Assembly: GCF_022829585.1 (NCBI RefSeq)
Contig: NZ_JAKSYC010000066.1
Location: 1-56,922, forward strand
Length of the DNA stretch: 56,922 nt
Direction of reading: 5' to 3'
Source of the DNA: Methylobacterium sp. J-026
GTDB lineage: Bacteria > Pseudomonadota > Alphaproteobacteria > Rhizobiales > Beijerinckiaceae
Both the position numbers and the translations under genes were made by a program. This document shows positions 33,308-42,301 of this stretch, piece by piece. Under the pieces are notes generated by a model. The model did no database searches. It saw nothing but the letters and a program-made list of their open reading frames with translations, and was not told where the DNA came from. Every line of letters begins with the position of its first letter. The stretch's first letter is position 1.

Positions 33308-34753
33308 TCAGCCGTGGACCAGCACGTTGCGGAACTGCCAGGGATCGCTCGTATCGATGTCCTCCGGGAACAGGCCCGGGCGGTCGGTGAGCGGCGTCCA
33401 GTCCGTGTACACCCCGACCACCGGGCCGAGATACGGGGTCTGGACTTCGAGGCAGCGGCGGAAATCCATCTCGTCGGCCTCGACGATGCCGGCCTCCGGG
33501 TTCTCCAGGGCCCAGACCATGCCGGCGAGCACCGCTGAGGTCACCTGCAGGCCGGTGGCGTTCTGGTAGGGGGCGATCCGGCGGGTCTCCTCGATGGAGA
33601 GCTGCGAGCCGTACCAGTAGGCGTTCTTGGCGTGACCGTAGACCAGCACGCCGAGCTCGTCGATGCCGTCGACGATCTCGGTCTCGTCCAGGATGTGCTG
33701 CTGCTCCTGCACCTGGGCGGCCTTGCCGAACATCTCGTGGAGCGACAGCACGGCGTCGTCGGCCGGGTGATAGGCGTAGTGGCAGGTCGGCCGGTACACC
33801 GGCGTCCCGCCCTCCTGCACCGTGTAGTAGTCGGCGATCGAGATCGCCTCGTTGTGGGTCACCAGGAAGCCGAACTGAGAGCCGGCGGTCGGCACCCAGG
33901 TGCGCACGCGGGTGTCGGCGCCCGGCTGCAGCAGGTAGATGGCGCAGGCCGAGCCCTTCTCCTGCCCGCGGGCATTGGCGGGCTTCCAGGTCTCGTGCGT
34001 GCCCCAGCCGAGCTCGGCCGGCTGATTGCCCTCGGAGACGAAGCCCTCCACCGACCAGGTGTTGACGAAGACGCCGCGCGGCTTCGGGGTCTTGGCGCGC
34101 TGGGTATCCCGCTCCGCGATGTGGACGCCCTTGACGCCCAGATCCTTCATCAGCGCGGCCCATTCAGCCTTGGTCTTCGGCTCGGACCGCTGCAGCCCGG
34201 TATCCTGGGCGATGTTCAGGAGCGCCTGCTTGACGAACCACGAGACCATGCCGGGATTGGCGCCGCAGCACGAGACCGCGGTGGTGCCGCCCGGCTTCTG
34301 GGCGCGGGCGTCGAGGATGTTCTCGCGCAGGGCGTAGTTGGTGCGGTCGCCCTGGCTCTTGGTCTTGTCGAAGTAGAAGCCCGGCCAGGGCTCGGCCACG
34401 GTGTCGATGTAGAGGGCACCGAGCTCGCGGCAGAGTTCCATGATGGCGCGCGACGAGGTGTCGACCGAGAGATTCACGCAGAAGCCCTGGCCGCCCCCCT
34501 CGGTGAGGAGCGGGGTGAGCACGTCGCGGTAGTTCTCGGGGGTCAGCGCCACCGTCTCGAAGCGCAGGCCGTGCTTCTCGGCGAGCGCCCGGTGGGTGTC
34601 GACCGGGTCGATCACCGTGAAGCGGGCCTTGTCGTATTCGAAGTGGCGCTCGATGAGGGGCAGCGTGCCCCGGCCGATCGAGCCGAAGCCGATCATCACG
34701 ATGGGCCCGCTGATACGGCCATGGATCGGGTGATGGGTCGGCTGCTCGGACAT
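33308..34753 (-). CDS. hss: Homospermidine synthase
   Basis: 481 residues, full length for the bacterial enzyme (EC 2.5.1.44), which makes sym-homospermidine from putrescine with NAD as prosthetic group. The N-terminal Rossmann motif is IVMIGFGSIGRGTLPLIERHF, and CVNLSVDTSSR, YIDTVAEPWPG, CCGANPGMVSWFVKQAL and the C-terminal YGSQLSIEETRRIAPYQNATGLQV blocks are typical. Rhizobiales and Methylobacterium use homospermidine as a major polyamine. Monocistronic, bounded by a strong hairpin. Confidence 0.95.
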   Translation of the reverse strand: MSEQPTHHPIHGRISGPIVMIGFGSIGRGTLPLIERHFEYDKARFTVIDPVDTHRALAEKHGLRFETVALTPENYRDVLTPLLTEGGGQGFCVNLSVDTSSRAIMELCRELGALYIDTVAEPWPGFYFDKTKSQGDRTNYALRENILDARAQKPGGTTAVSCCGANPGMVSWFVKQALLNIAQDTGLQRSEPKTKAEWAALMKDLGVKGVHIAERDTQRAKTPKPRGVFVNTWSVEGFVSEGNQPAELGWGTHETWKPANARGQEKGSACAIYLLQPGADTRVRTWVPTAGSQFGFLVTHNEAISIADYYTVQEGGTPVYRPTCHYAYHPADDAVLSLHEMFGKAAQVQEQQHILDETEIVDGIDELGVLVYGHAKNAYWYGSQLSIEETRRIAPYQNATGLQVTSAVLAGMVWALENPEAGIVEADEMDFRRCLEVQTPYLGPVVGVYTDWTPLTDRPGLFPEDIDTSDPWQFRNVLVHG

Positions 34754-35129
34754 ACGGGAGATCCTCGGATTCTGACGGGCGCCGCGGGCGTCCGCGTGGT
34801 CTGGCCAGCGGGCGGGTTATGGCGGGCATGTGACACTGCGGCGACAAGCCCGCCCCGGCATCGCGGCGCGGTCGACGGACCCGTTGCCGGGCAGGGGGCT
34901 CAATGGCGGCTCACCCGGGCACGGTCAACCGTCCGGCGCACCGGGCCGTTAACGCATCGTTGACGGACAGCACAAGCAGCCATGATCCGAATGCATGCGC
35001 CGTCAGCGTACACTCCTGTGGTCGGCGCCGGCCGCAGGCCTCATATTGCGTTGCAACAAGGTCGCCGAGACGGCCGCTCGGCAGGGGTTTTCACGGAAAC
35101 GTCCGAGATCCAGCCCGTCGGAGTCCGTC
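34754..35129. other. Intergenic region upstream of hss
   Basis: Roughly 375 bases that hold the hss promoter on the minus strand. Contains a TTAA-N7-TTGA element (34949-34963), listed separately. No convincing gene on either strand here. Confidence 0.45.
34949..34963. promoter_or_regulatory. CtrA-box-like element, one mismatch
   Basis: TTAA-CGCATCG-TTGA matches the TTAA-N7-TTAA CtrA box except for one base, and the 5' half carries the favoured C after TTAA. It lies about 195 bases upstream of hss (minus) and about 170 bases upstream of a small frame at 35130 (plus). Weaker than the other sites in this window by position. Confidence 0.3.
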
Positions 35130-35306
35130 ATGCTCGCACTCATCACATCCCGGATCCCCGGCCCGGTCACCGAGACCGTGGATCGCGATCCCGGGATCCT
35201 CACCCTCGTGTTCGTCTGCGCCCGCGCCGTCCGCAGCGGGACCGAGGCCGCCTTTGCCCGGCGCTGCGCCCTGGCCCGCGCCGCCGGTGGTCCGAACCCG
35301 CTCTGA
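35130..35306 (+). CDS. Possible small protein, 58 residues
   Basis: MLALITSRIPGPVTETVDRD and onward to a stop, with GGAG 7 bases upstream of the ATG. Composition is compatible with coding, one Cys pair is present (VCARAV and RRCALA), but there is no family or membrane segment that I recognise. It may be a non-coding frame; listed because of its ribosome-binding site. Confidence 0.3.
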   Translation: MLALITSRIPGPVTETVDRDPGILTLVFVCARAVRSGTEAAFARRCALARAAGGPNPL

Positions 35307-35418
35307 CGGGTCCCCCCGGCGGAGTGCTTTCGCCGGCGTGGATACCGGGGCGATTGCGTCGTTCCCGTTCGGGCTTTAGGCGGCTGTGCCGTTCCATGGT
35401 CCCGGGGTTGTTGATTCC

Positions 35419-36126
35419 ATGCCGACGATTCGCGCGTTCCTGCGCCTCAGCCTGACCGTGACGCTGCTGCTCGCCGTTCCGCTGGCGGCTGCGCGGGCCC
35501 AGGATGCCGAACCGGAGGCCGCCGCCCCGGCCGATGCCCCGCCGAAGGCCCGGCCCAAACCCCGTCCGAAGCCGGTCGCACCGAAAACGGCGGTCAAGCC
35601 CGCCCCCGTGGAAGCCAAGCCTGCGGCGGCGGACGCCGCGCCGGCCGCTGCCGCATCGGCCCCGGCGCATGCCGCGTGGCCCACCGGCGCCAGTACCGTC
35701 AGCGAGAGCTACGGCGACTGGACCATGACCTGCACGCGCCCGAGCGAGAAGATCACCTGCATCGTCGCCCAGTCGCAGGGCGATTCGCAGACCGGCCGCC
35801 GCAAGTTCGGCTTCGAGCTCCAGACCCCGGCGAACGGTCGCTCCGAGGGGATCGTGCTGATGCCCTTCGGCCTGTCGATCGAGCCGGGCGTCACCTTCAA
35901 GCTGGACGAGCAGGCCCTTGGCAAGGGCGCGCCCTACACGGCCTGCGGGCCGGACGGCTGCTTCGTCCCGATCAGCTTCCCGACGCTGGCCCTCGACGGC
36001 ATGCGGGCCGCCAAAACGCTCTTCGTGATCGGACAGAAGTCGGGCGGCAGCGACGCGGCGACGATCACGGTTCCGCTCGAGGGTTTCGCCCGGGCCCTCG
36101 ACCGCGCCGTCGCCCTGAGCGGCTGA
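35419..36126 (+). CDS. IalB-family (invasion-associated locus B) secreted protein
   Basis: 235 residues. Signal peptide AFLRLSLTVTLLLAVPLAAARA, then a Pro/Ala/Lys-rich linker of about 65 residues (KARPKPRPKPVAPK), then the IalB domain: ESYGDWTMTC, ITCIVAQSQ, YTACGPDGCFVPI and AAKTLFVIGQ, with paired cysteines suited to two disulfides. The family was named in Bartonella and is common in Rhizobiales as a periplasmic protein. Function outside pathogens is not settled. ATG at 35419 gives a proper signal peptide. Confidence 0.88.
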   Translation: MPTIRAFLRLSLTVTLLLAVPLAAARAQDAEPEAAAPADAPPKARPKPRPKPVAPKTAVKPAPVEAKPAAADAAPAAAASAPAHAAWPTGASTVSESYGDWTMTCTRPSEKITCIVAQSQGDSQTGRRKFGFELQTPANGRSEGIVLMPFGLSIEPGVTFKLDEQALGKGAPYTACGPDGCFVPISFPTLALDGMRAAKTLFVIGQKSGGSDAATITVPLEGFARALDRAVALSG

Positions 36127-36161
36127 AAAGCCCGGCGGTCCGGCGAATTTACGGGGTACGG

Positions 36162-36176
36162 TTAAGGCAGCGTTAG
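36162..36176. promoter_or_regulatory. CtrA-box-like element upstream of the TPR gene
   Basis: TTAA-GGCAGCG-TTAG matches the CtrA box TTAA-N7-TTAA except for the last base. It is 88 bases upstream of the TPR gene start and on its strand, in a suitable promoter position. A GAATC (CcrM-type GANTC) lies at 36245-36249, 14 bases before the start codon. Confidence 0.5.
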
Positions 36177-36263
36177 CCGCGCCGCCGCAGGATGTTCGGG
36201 ACATGTGGCGCCGCGCGCCGCGGCCCCGCCGGAGCCGCGCGCCGGAATCGGATCGGCGAGGCG

Positions 36264-39200
36264 ATGAGAGCGGTGGGCGGGCGACCCCGGATCGGTCGAG
36301 GGCTCGGGGCCCGGCTTCTGCGCGCGGCGCTGTCGCTGGTGGCGCTGCTGGCGGCGATCGATCCGTCCCTGGCCGCCCAGCTGGTCGGCGCCAAGGGCGG
36401 CGAGACCGGCGCCGGCCCCGGCGGCTACGGCCGCATCCTGCTCACCTTCGACAAGCCCGTCGCGGTCAAGGCCAAGCTCGCGGGCGGCGTCCTGCTCCTC
36501 GGCTACAGCGAGCGCGTCGCCCCGGGCCCCGAGCACCTGGCCGAGGAAATGCCCGCCTATGTTTCGAGCGTCCGGCGCGATCCCGACGGGACCGGCCTGC
36601 GGGTCGCCCTCCAGCGGCCCTACCGGATCAACCTGCAATCGGCCGGCGAGCGGGTGTTCGTCGACCTGCTGCCGGAGGGCTGGTCCGGCCTGCCGCCGCC
36701 GCTGCCCCCCGAGGTGGTGGCCGATCTCGCCCGCCGCGCCCGGGCCGCCGAGGAGGCGCTCAGGGCCCGCGTACCCGAACCGGTGCGCAAGCCCCTGTCC
36801 CTGGAACTCGCTCTGCTCCCGACGCTGACGCGCCTGTCGCTGCGCCTGCCCGCGGAAGCGGTCACCACCCTCACCGCCGAGGGCGTTTCGACGCGGCTGC
36901 GGATTGTCGGACCCTGGACCATCGATCCGGGTCTGACCCGCGGCCGTTCCCGGCCCGGCATCGCCAAGCTGGCGACCGAGACGGATGCGACGTCGGCCAG
37001 TCTGCTCGTGACCCCCGAGGAGGGGTTCGGCATCGGCACGGAGCGCGAGGACGGAGCTTTCCTCCTGGACGTGGTCCGCCGCAAGCCGCCCGAGCCCGGC
37101 AGGACCGCCGTCGAGGTGCCCGGGCCCCCGAAGCCGGAGCCGGCGGTCGCGACGCCGTCTGCCCCCGCATCCGCATCCGAACCGCCGCGCCGGGCGGAGG
37201 CGCCGGCCGGTCCGGATCGACCGCCCGAGGCGCCGCCGAAGCGCCGGGCCGGGTCCGGCCTGGTCTTCCCGTTCCACGCCCTGCCGCCGGCCGTCCTGTT
37301 CGAGCGGGGCGGCGTCGCCACGCTGGCCTTCGAGACCGCCGAGCCGGTCGTGGTCCCCGCCGGGAGCCAGGGTCTCGTGCCCGTCGGCGCGCCCGGTCGG
37401 ACGGGACCGCTCACGCTCCTGCGGTTCTCGGTGCCCCAGGGCCGCCTGGTCGATCTCACCGCGGTTGCCACGGAGAGCGGGCCCGCCTGGGAACTCTCGG
37501 CGGGCGACACCCTGAGCCCGAGCGACACGATCGACCCCCAGCGCAAGCCCGACCCCTCGGGCCGCATCGCGGTCTCGCTCGGCCTGCCGCGGCCCGGCTC
37601 GGCGACATGGCTCGACCTCGACGGCGAGCGCATCGCGGTGGTGACCTCGGCGGCCCAGCGCCCCGTGGGCAACCCGAAGAACCGGCGGTTCGTGGATTTC
37701 GAGATCCTGCCGAGCCGGCACGGCCTGGCGGTTCTCGCCGGCGCCGACGACCTCGCGGTGCGCCCCGACCTCGACACCGTGACGATCGGCCGGGCGGGGG
37801 GCCTCGCTGCCTCCGCGGTGGCGCGGAAGGCCGAGATGGTCCTGGCCGAGGCCGGGATGCTCGCCATCGCGCCCGACGCCTGGGAGCGGGCGCGGTCCGG
37901 GAACGTGCGCGAGACACTGCGCGGGTTCGCCAACGCGGCCGCCGCCGCGACGCCGACCGAACGCGGCCCGGCGCGGCTCGCGCTCGCCCGCGCCGACCTC
38001 GCCAACGGGCTCGATCCCGAGGGCCTCACAGCGCTCGAGGCGGCCGCCGCCGACGATCCGCTGCTGGCCGCCCAGCGTGACACCGCCCTCCTGCGCGGCC
38101 TGGCGCTCGTGCGGATGGGGCGGAACGCCGAAGCGCTGAAGGCGCTGACCCTGCCGATGCTCGCCGGGGATCCGGAGGCCGTGCTGTGGCGGGCCGTGGC
38201 ATCGGCCGGCGCGGGCGATTGGAAGGCCGCCGAGACCGGATTCCTGAAGGTCCTGCCCCTCGCCAACAGTTACCCCCCTGACCTCGCTCAACTGATTCGA
38301 ACCGCCGCGGCGGAATCGGCCATCGAGAACGGCGATGCCGAGACCGCCGCTGCCCGCGCCGAGGACGCCCGGGACCTCCCCCCTTGGATTCGCGACCGGC
38401 TCGCCCTGGTCCGGGCCCGCGTGGCCGAGGCGACGGGGCAGGTCGAAGCCGCCCTGGACGCTTATGCCGGGCTGGAGACGGCTGCGGTGCGTCCGGTCTC
38501 GGTCGAGGCGAGTCTGCGCAGGACGCTGTTGGCCCGCGCCGCCGGCAAACTGACGGCCGAGGCCGCCACGGAGCGGCTGGAACGTCTCGCCCTGACGTGG
38601 CACGGCGGCGCGATCGAGGACGGCATCACCGCCGGGCTCGACCGCCTCTATCTGGCCGCCGGGCGCTGGCGCGATGCCTTCACGGCCGCGCGCCGGGCCA
38701 ACGCCATCGCGCCCAACGGCGACACCGCTGCGGCGCTCATGCGCGAGGCGCAGGTGGCCTTCGAGAACCTGTATCTCACCGACAAGGGGGACGCGCTGCC
38801 GGGGATCGAGGCCGTGGCGCTGTTCTTCGATTTCCGGGAATTGAGTCCGATCGGGCGGCGCGGCGACGAGGTGGTGCGCCGGCTGGCCGATCGCCTTGTG
38901 GGCGTCGATCTCTTGGACTCCGCCGCCGACCTCCTTCAGTACCAGATCGACAACCGGCTCACCGGCCCGGCCCGGTCCGCCGTCGCGGCGCGGCTGGCGA
39001 CCGTGCGGCTGATGGACGACAAGCCGCTGCAGGCCCTGAAGGCCCTCGACGCGACGGAGATGCCGGAGCTGCCGCGCGACCTGAACCGGGCCCGCGGCCT
39101 GATCCGCGCCCGCGCCCTGTCGGACCTGACCCGCACCGACCTCGCCCTGGAGACGATCGAGGGGGAGAGCGGGCCCGACATCGACCGCCTGCGCGCCGAC

Positions 39201-39644
39201 ATCTACTGGGGCGCCCGCCGGTGGCGCGAGGCCGGCGAGACGCACGAGGCGCTGCTCGGCGAGGCGTGGCGGTCCGGGCAGCCCCTGGACGCGCAGTCCC
39301 GGGCCGATGCGGTGCGCGCCGCGATCGCCTACGACCTGGCCGGCGAGGCGATCGGCCTGGAACGGCTCAAGGCGAAGTTCTCGGAGACCATGGCGGCGAG
39401 CCCGGATGCGCGCACCTTCGCGCTCCTCACCGGCACCGATCCGACCCGAGCGCCGGGCTTCCGCGCCGTGGCGGCCCGCGCCACGAAGGCCGAGACTCTG
39501 TCGTCCTTCCTGGCCGAGTACCGCAAGCGCTACCCGGAGACCGCCATCCCCGACCGGGGGCGAGCCGTCGCTGCCGAGGGCGCCGAGCCGCAGGGCGCGG
39601 ACCAGCAGAGCAGCGCCGGAGCCGCCGGCGCACCGCCGGGGTGA
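36264..39644 (+). CDS. Large secreted TPR-repeat protein, AMIN-like N-terminus
   Basis: 1126 residues. Signal peptide from the Arg-rich start through LLRAALSLVALLAAIDPSLAA. Residues about 40-140 form a beta-rich region (YGRILLTFDKPVAVKAKL and RINLQSAGERVFVDLLPEGW) like AMIN-type domains of envelope machinery. A Pro/Ala-rich linker near 285-350 separates a second beta region. From about residue 550 to 1080 the protein is helical, with TPR-like pairs such as RGLALVRMGRNAEALKALTL. It should work in the periplasm or at the cell envelope. The next gene is fliP (convergent), and a CtrA-like box lies upstream, so a role in flagellar assembly or polarity is plausible but unproven. No family name recognised with certainty. 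Confidence 0.82.
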   Translation: MRAVGGRPRIGRGLGARLLRAALSLVALLAAIDPSLAAQLVGAKGGETGAGPGGYGRILLTFDKPVAVKAKLAGGVLLLGYSERVAPGPEHLAEEMPAYVSSVRRDPDGTGLRVALQRPYRINLQSAGERVFVDLLPEGWSGLPPPLPPEVVADLARRARAAEEALRARVPEPVRKPLSLELALLPTLTRLSLRLPAEAVTTLTAEGVSTRLRIVGPWTIDPGLTRGRSRPGIAKLATETDATSASLLVTPEEGFGIGTEREDGAFLLDVVRRKPPEPGRTAVEVPGPPKPEPAVATPSAPASASEPPRRAEAPAGPDRPPEAPPKRRAGSGLVFPFHALPPAVLFERGGVATLAFETAEPVVVPAGSQGLVPVGAPGRTGPLTLLRFSVPQGRLVDLTAVATESGPAWELSAGDTLSPSDTIDPQRKPDPSGRIAVSLGLPRPGSATWLDLDGERIAVVTSAAQRPVGNPKNRRFVDFEILPSRHGLAVLAGADDLAVRPDLDTVTIGRAGGLAASAVARKAEMVLAEAGMLAIAPDAWERARSGNVRETLRGFANAAAAATPTERGPARLALARADLANGLDPEGLTALEAAAADDPLLAAQRDTALLRGLALVRMGRNAEALKALTLPMLAGDPEAVLWRAVASAGAGDWKAAETGFLKVLPLANSYPPDLAQLIRTAAAESAIENGDAETAAARAEDARDLPPWIRDRLALVRARVAEATGQVEAALDAYAGLETAAVRPVSVEASLRRTLLARAAGKLTAEAATERLERLALTWHGGAIEDGITAGLDRLYLAAGRWRDAFTAARRANAIAPNGDTAAALMREAQVAFENLYLTDKGDALPGIEAVALFFDFRELSPIGRRGDEVVRRLADRLVGVDLLDSAADLLQYQIDNRLTGPARSAVAARLATVRLMDDKPLQALKALDATEMPELPRDLNRARGLIRARALSDLTRTDLALETIEGESGPDIDRLRADIYWGARRWREAGETHEALLGEAWRSGQPLDAQSRADAVRAAIAYDLAGEAIGLERLKAKFSETMAASPDARTFALLTGTDPTRAPGFRAVAARATKAETLSSFLAEYRKRYPETAIPDRGRAVAAEGAEPQGADQQSSAGAAGAPPG

Positions 39645-39765
39645 GCGGGCCGCGCGTCATCAATCCGGACGCTGTCCGGGAGACAGAAACGGGACGCGTC
39701 TGGACCCCGGAGCGGAACGCCGAGGCGCGATCGGCAAAGCCCTTGGATCGCCGGCCCCGGCGCCC

Positions 39766-40548
39766 TCATCCGCTGTAGCTCTGGACGAGCGAGCCCGCCA
39801 CCAGGGTCCATCCGTCCACCAGCACGAAGAAGATCAGCTTGAACGGCAGGGAGACCGTGGCCGGGGGAAGCATCATCATGCCGATCGCCATCAGCACCGA
39901 GGCGACCACGAGGTCGATGATCAGGAACGGGATGAACAGCAGGAAGCCGATCTCGAAGGCGCGGCGCAGCTCCGAGATCATGAAGGCCGGGGTCACGATC
40001 TCCAGGCCGACATCCTCCGGCCCCTTGGGCGTCGGCACCTTGGCGAGGTCGAGGAACAGCTTGAGGTCCTTCTCGCGGACATTGCGCAGCATGAAAGTCT
40101 TGAACGGCGCCGAGGCGCGCTCGAAGGCCTGAGCCTGTGTGATCCGGCCCGCGATCAGGGGCTCGATCCCGGCGCTGTAGGCCGCGCGGCCGGTGGGCGC
40201 CATCACGAAGGCAGTGAGGAACAGCGCGAGGCTGACGAGCACCGCGGTCGGCGGCGCCGTCTGGGTGCCCAGGGCCGAGCGCAGGAGCGAGAGCACCACG
40301 ACGATCCGGGTGAAGGCGGTGGCCATCACCAGCACGGAGGGCGCCACCGCCAGGACGGTGATCAGCGCGACGAGCTGGAGGGCGCGCTCGGTGGTGCCGC
40401 CGGCACCGAGGTCGAGGGTGACGCTCTGGGCGAGCGCCGGCCCGGCGGCGAAGAGCGCGACGGCGAGCGCAGGCATCGCGGCCAGGCGGAGACGCCGGCG
40501 CAATCGCCTCGGGCCGATGCGGGTCGGGACGGACGGGGCGTCGGGCAT
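39766..40548 (-). CDS. fliP: Flagellar type III export protein FliP
   Basis: 260 residues, membrane component of the flagellar export gate. Signal-like N-terminus (LAAMPALAVALFAAGPALA), then the family core with VALITVLAVAPSVLVMATAFTRIVVVLSLLRSALG and the C-terminal FMISELRRAFEIGFLLFIPFLIIDLVVASVLMAIGMMMLPP. These are diagnostic. ATG at 40548 is used; a GTG 9 bases earlier (40557) would overlap the upstream stop by 4 bases. It is placed apart from the other fli genes, next to an HpnL-like gene. Confidence 0.95.
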   Translation of the reverse strand: MPDAPSVPTRIGPRRLRRRLRLAAMPALAVALFAAGPALAQSVTLDLGAGGTTERALQLVALITVLAVAPSVLVMATAFTRIVVVLSLLRSALGTQTAPPTAVLVSLALFLTAFVMAPTGRAAYSAGIEPLIAGRITQAQAFERASAPFKTFMLRNVREKDLKLFLDLAKVPTPKGPEDVGLEIVTPAFMISELRRAFEIGFLLFIPFLIIDLVVASVLMAIGMMMLPPATVSLPFKLIFFVLVDGWTLVAGSLVQSYSG

Positions 40549-40553
40549 CGGGG

Positions 40554-41621
40554 TCACGGGCGGTCGCAGGTCGGCGCGGCGGGGCGCACGCCGTGGCGGC
40601 GCGCCTCGAGGTTCTGCCAGACGAGGAGCGCCGGCAGGCCGAGCACCACGTCGGGCACCCGGCGGGCGAGGGACAGGGCGATGGCCGTCCCGGGCGGAAT
40701 GCCGAACAGGCCGCAGACCAGCACGAGCCCGCCCTCCTGAACGCCGAGCCCGCTCGGGACCAGGAAGGCCGCGGCCTTGATCGCCTGGCTCAGCGACTCG
40801 ATCACCAGGATGTCGGTCAGGCCGACATTGTCGATCCCGATGCAGGTGAGGACGACGGCGATCTCGGTGGCGCCGAGCAGCCAGGCCAGCGCGTGCAGGG
40901 CGCAGGACTGGGCGAGGCGGCCGCGCCGGCCCGCCGCCCAGACCGCGTCCAGCGCCCCCTGGATCCGCGGTGTCGGCTCTGGGCCCGCCTCGGCCTCGCG
41001 CACGAAGCGTCGACCGAGCGCCGTAACCCGGTCCTCGACCAGCCGCACGATCCCGGTCCGCTGGAGGGCGAAGAGCGCCGCGACGGCGAACGCGGCGACG
41101 GCGAGCGTCCGCAGGGTCCAATCGGCGAGTTCGGCCGCCTGCGCCCCTTCGACCCGCCGGAGGAGCCCGGCGCCGAGGCCGGCGAACAGGGCGAGGGTCC
41201 CGACCTGAAACAGCAGGTCGGCGAGCACCGAGGCGGCCGCCAGGGAGCCGGCGACGCCCCAGAAGGTGAGGAGACGCGCCCCGACGACCTCGCCCCCCAC
41301 CGAGGCGACCGGCAGCAGGACGTTGATGCCCTCGCGTACAAAGCGCAGGATCAGGCAGGCCGAGACCGGCGCGGGCGATAGCCCGTCCAGGATGCGCGCC
41401 CAGGCGATGCCGCACAGCACCAACACCAGCGCCCGCACCAGGGTCACCCCGACGAAGCCCGCCACGCCGATCCGCCCGAACGCCGTCGCCACCGCGTCGA
41501 GGTCGTTGGTCGCCACGAGCCAGACCGCGAAGCCGAGCCCGATCAGGGTGCCGAGCAGCGGAAGACGGCGCACCAGGGCGCGGACGACCCGGCGTTTCCC
41601 GGATAGGTGCGTGCCTGTCAC
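40554..41621 (-). CDS. HpnL-like lysylphosphatidylglycerol-synthase-TM (flippase-family) protein
   Basis: 355 residues with eight or so membrane helices. The LPG_synthase_TM signature is seen in REGINVLLPVASVGGEVVGARLL, and ESLSQAIKAAAFLVPSGLGVQEGGLVLVCGLFG is close to the hopanoid-associated HpnL version. The members with a known role act as lipid flippases or transport helpers for lipids such as hopanoids. GTG at 41621 is the likely start, without a clear ribosome site. Its stop overlaps a possible fliP start, so the two are adjacent and probably transcribed together, an odd pairing. Confidence 0.8.
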   Translation of the reverse strand: MTGTHLSGKRRVVRALVRRLPLLGTLIGLGFAVWLVATNDLDAVATAFGRIGVAGFVGVTLVRALVLVLCGIAWARILDGLSPAPVSACLILRFVREGINVLLPVASVGGEVVGARLLTFWGVAGSLAAASVLADLLFQVGTLALFAGLGAGLLRRVEGAQAAELADWTLRTLAVAAFAVAALFALQRTGIVRLVEDRVTALGRRFVREAEAGPEPTPRIQGALDAVWAAGRRGRLAQSCALHALAWLLGATEIAVVLTCIGIDNVGLTDILVIESLSQAIKAAAFLVPSGLGVQEGGLVLVCGLFGIPPGTAIALSLARRVPDVVLGLPALLVWQNLEARRHGVRPAAPTCDRP

Positions 41622-41686
41622 GGCCGCGGCGTGCGCATGGCGCGTCGGGAGGCGGGCAAGAGCGACGGCTCCAGGGGTTGTGCCGG

Positions 41687-42127
41687 TCAGCGAGCCGGCG
41701 GCGATTCGGCGGGTCGTACCGCCGCTAGTGCGGTATTGGGGCCGAATTCGGGGGGCGGCCGCCGCGGCACCGGATGGAGCACGGCCGCGAGCGCCTCGGC
41801 CGGGCCCGCCGCGGGATCGAGCAGGACGACGCGGCCGGCCGCCAGGCTCGCACCGGTGGCGACCGCGATGGCCCGCTTCGGGCACGGGCCGAGGCAGCCC
41901 GACTCGACGATGCAGAGCTTCCGCCGCGCGCCCGCGGCATCCGGGCCGTCCTGCTTCCCGGCCTTCTTCAGGAGCGCGCGGACCGCGCGCGGCTTGAGCC
42001 CCTGCCGCTTGGCGCATTTGGAGCAGACGACCACGATCTCGGTGAGCTTGGTCTTGGCGGACCGGCCGGCCGAACGGCCAGGAGGGCGGCGATCCGTGTC
42101 GCCCGCAATTGACGGTTCTGTCATCAT
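41687..42127 (-). CDS. Thioredoxin-like (2Fe-2S) ferredoxin
   Basis: 146 residues. Cysteines are placed as CSKC (about 35-38), KLCIVES (about 72) and GCLGPCPK (about 78-82), which fits the thioredoxin-like [2Fe-2S] ferredoxin family and related metal-binding proteins. The C-terminal part is Pro/Ala-rich. Probably an electron carrier or Fe-S regulatory protein; no partner is adjacent. Upstream of the HpnL-like gene on the same strand, 65 bases apart. Confidence 0.65.
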   Translation of the reverse strand: MMTEPSIAGDTDRRPPGRSAGRSAKTKLTEIVVVCSKCAKRQGLKPRAVRALLKKAGKQDGPDAAGARRKLCIVESGCLGPCPKRAIAVATGASLAAGRVVLLDPAAGPAEALAAVLHPVPRRPPPEFGPNTALAAVRPAESPPAR

Positions 42128-42301
42128 CGGGAGATTGTAGGGCGCGATAGCCCTGTCGGGCTACGGCCTCCGTCGCCGCGGCGGACGGGACGGGCGCCAT
42201 AAAAAGGGCCGAAAAGAACGGGATTCCAGTTCCGCGCACGGGCCGCCCTCCGGCCGGCGCCGCGTGAGCGGAACCGGCGCAGACCCAGGAACAATGAGCG
42301 G

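Noticed and set aside
36162..39245. Minus-strand frame of about 1000 codons opposite the TPR gene
   Set aside because: Antisense shadow produced by G/C-rich wobble positions; the plus-strand gene has a signal peptide, domain structure and a promoter.
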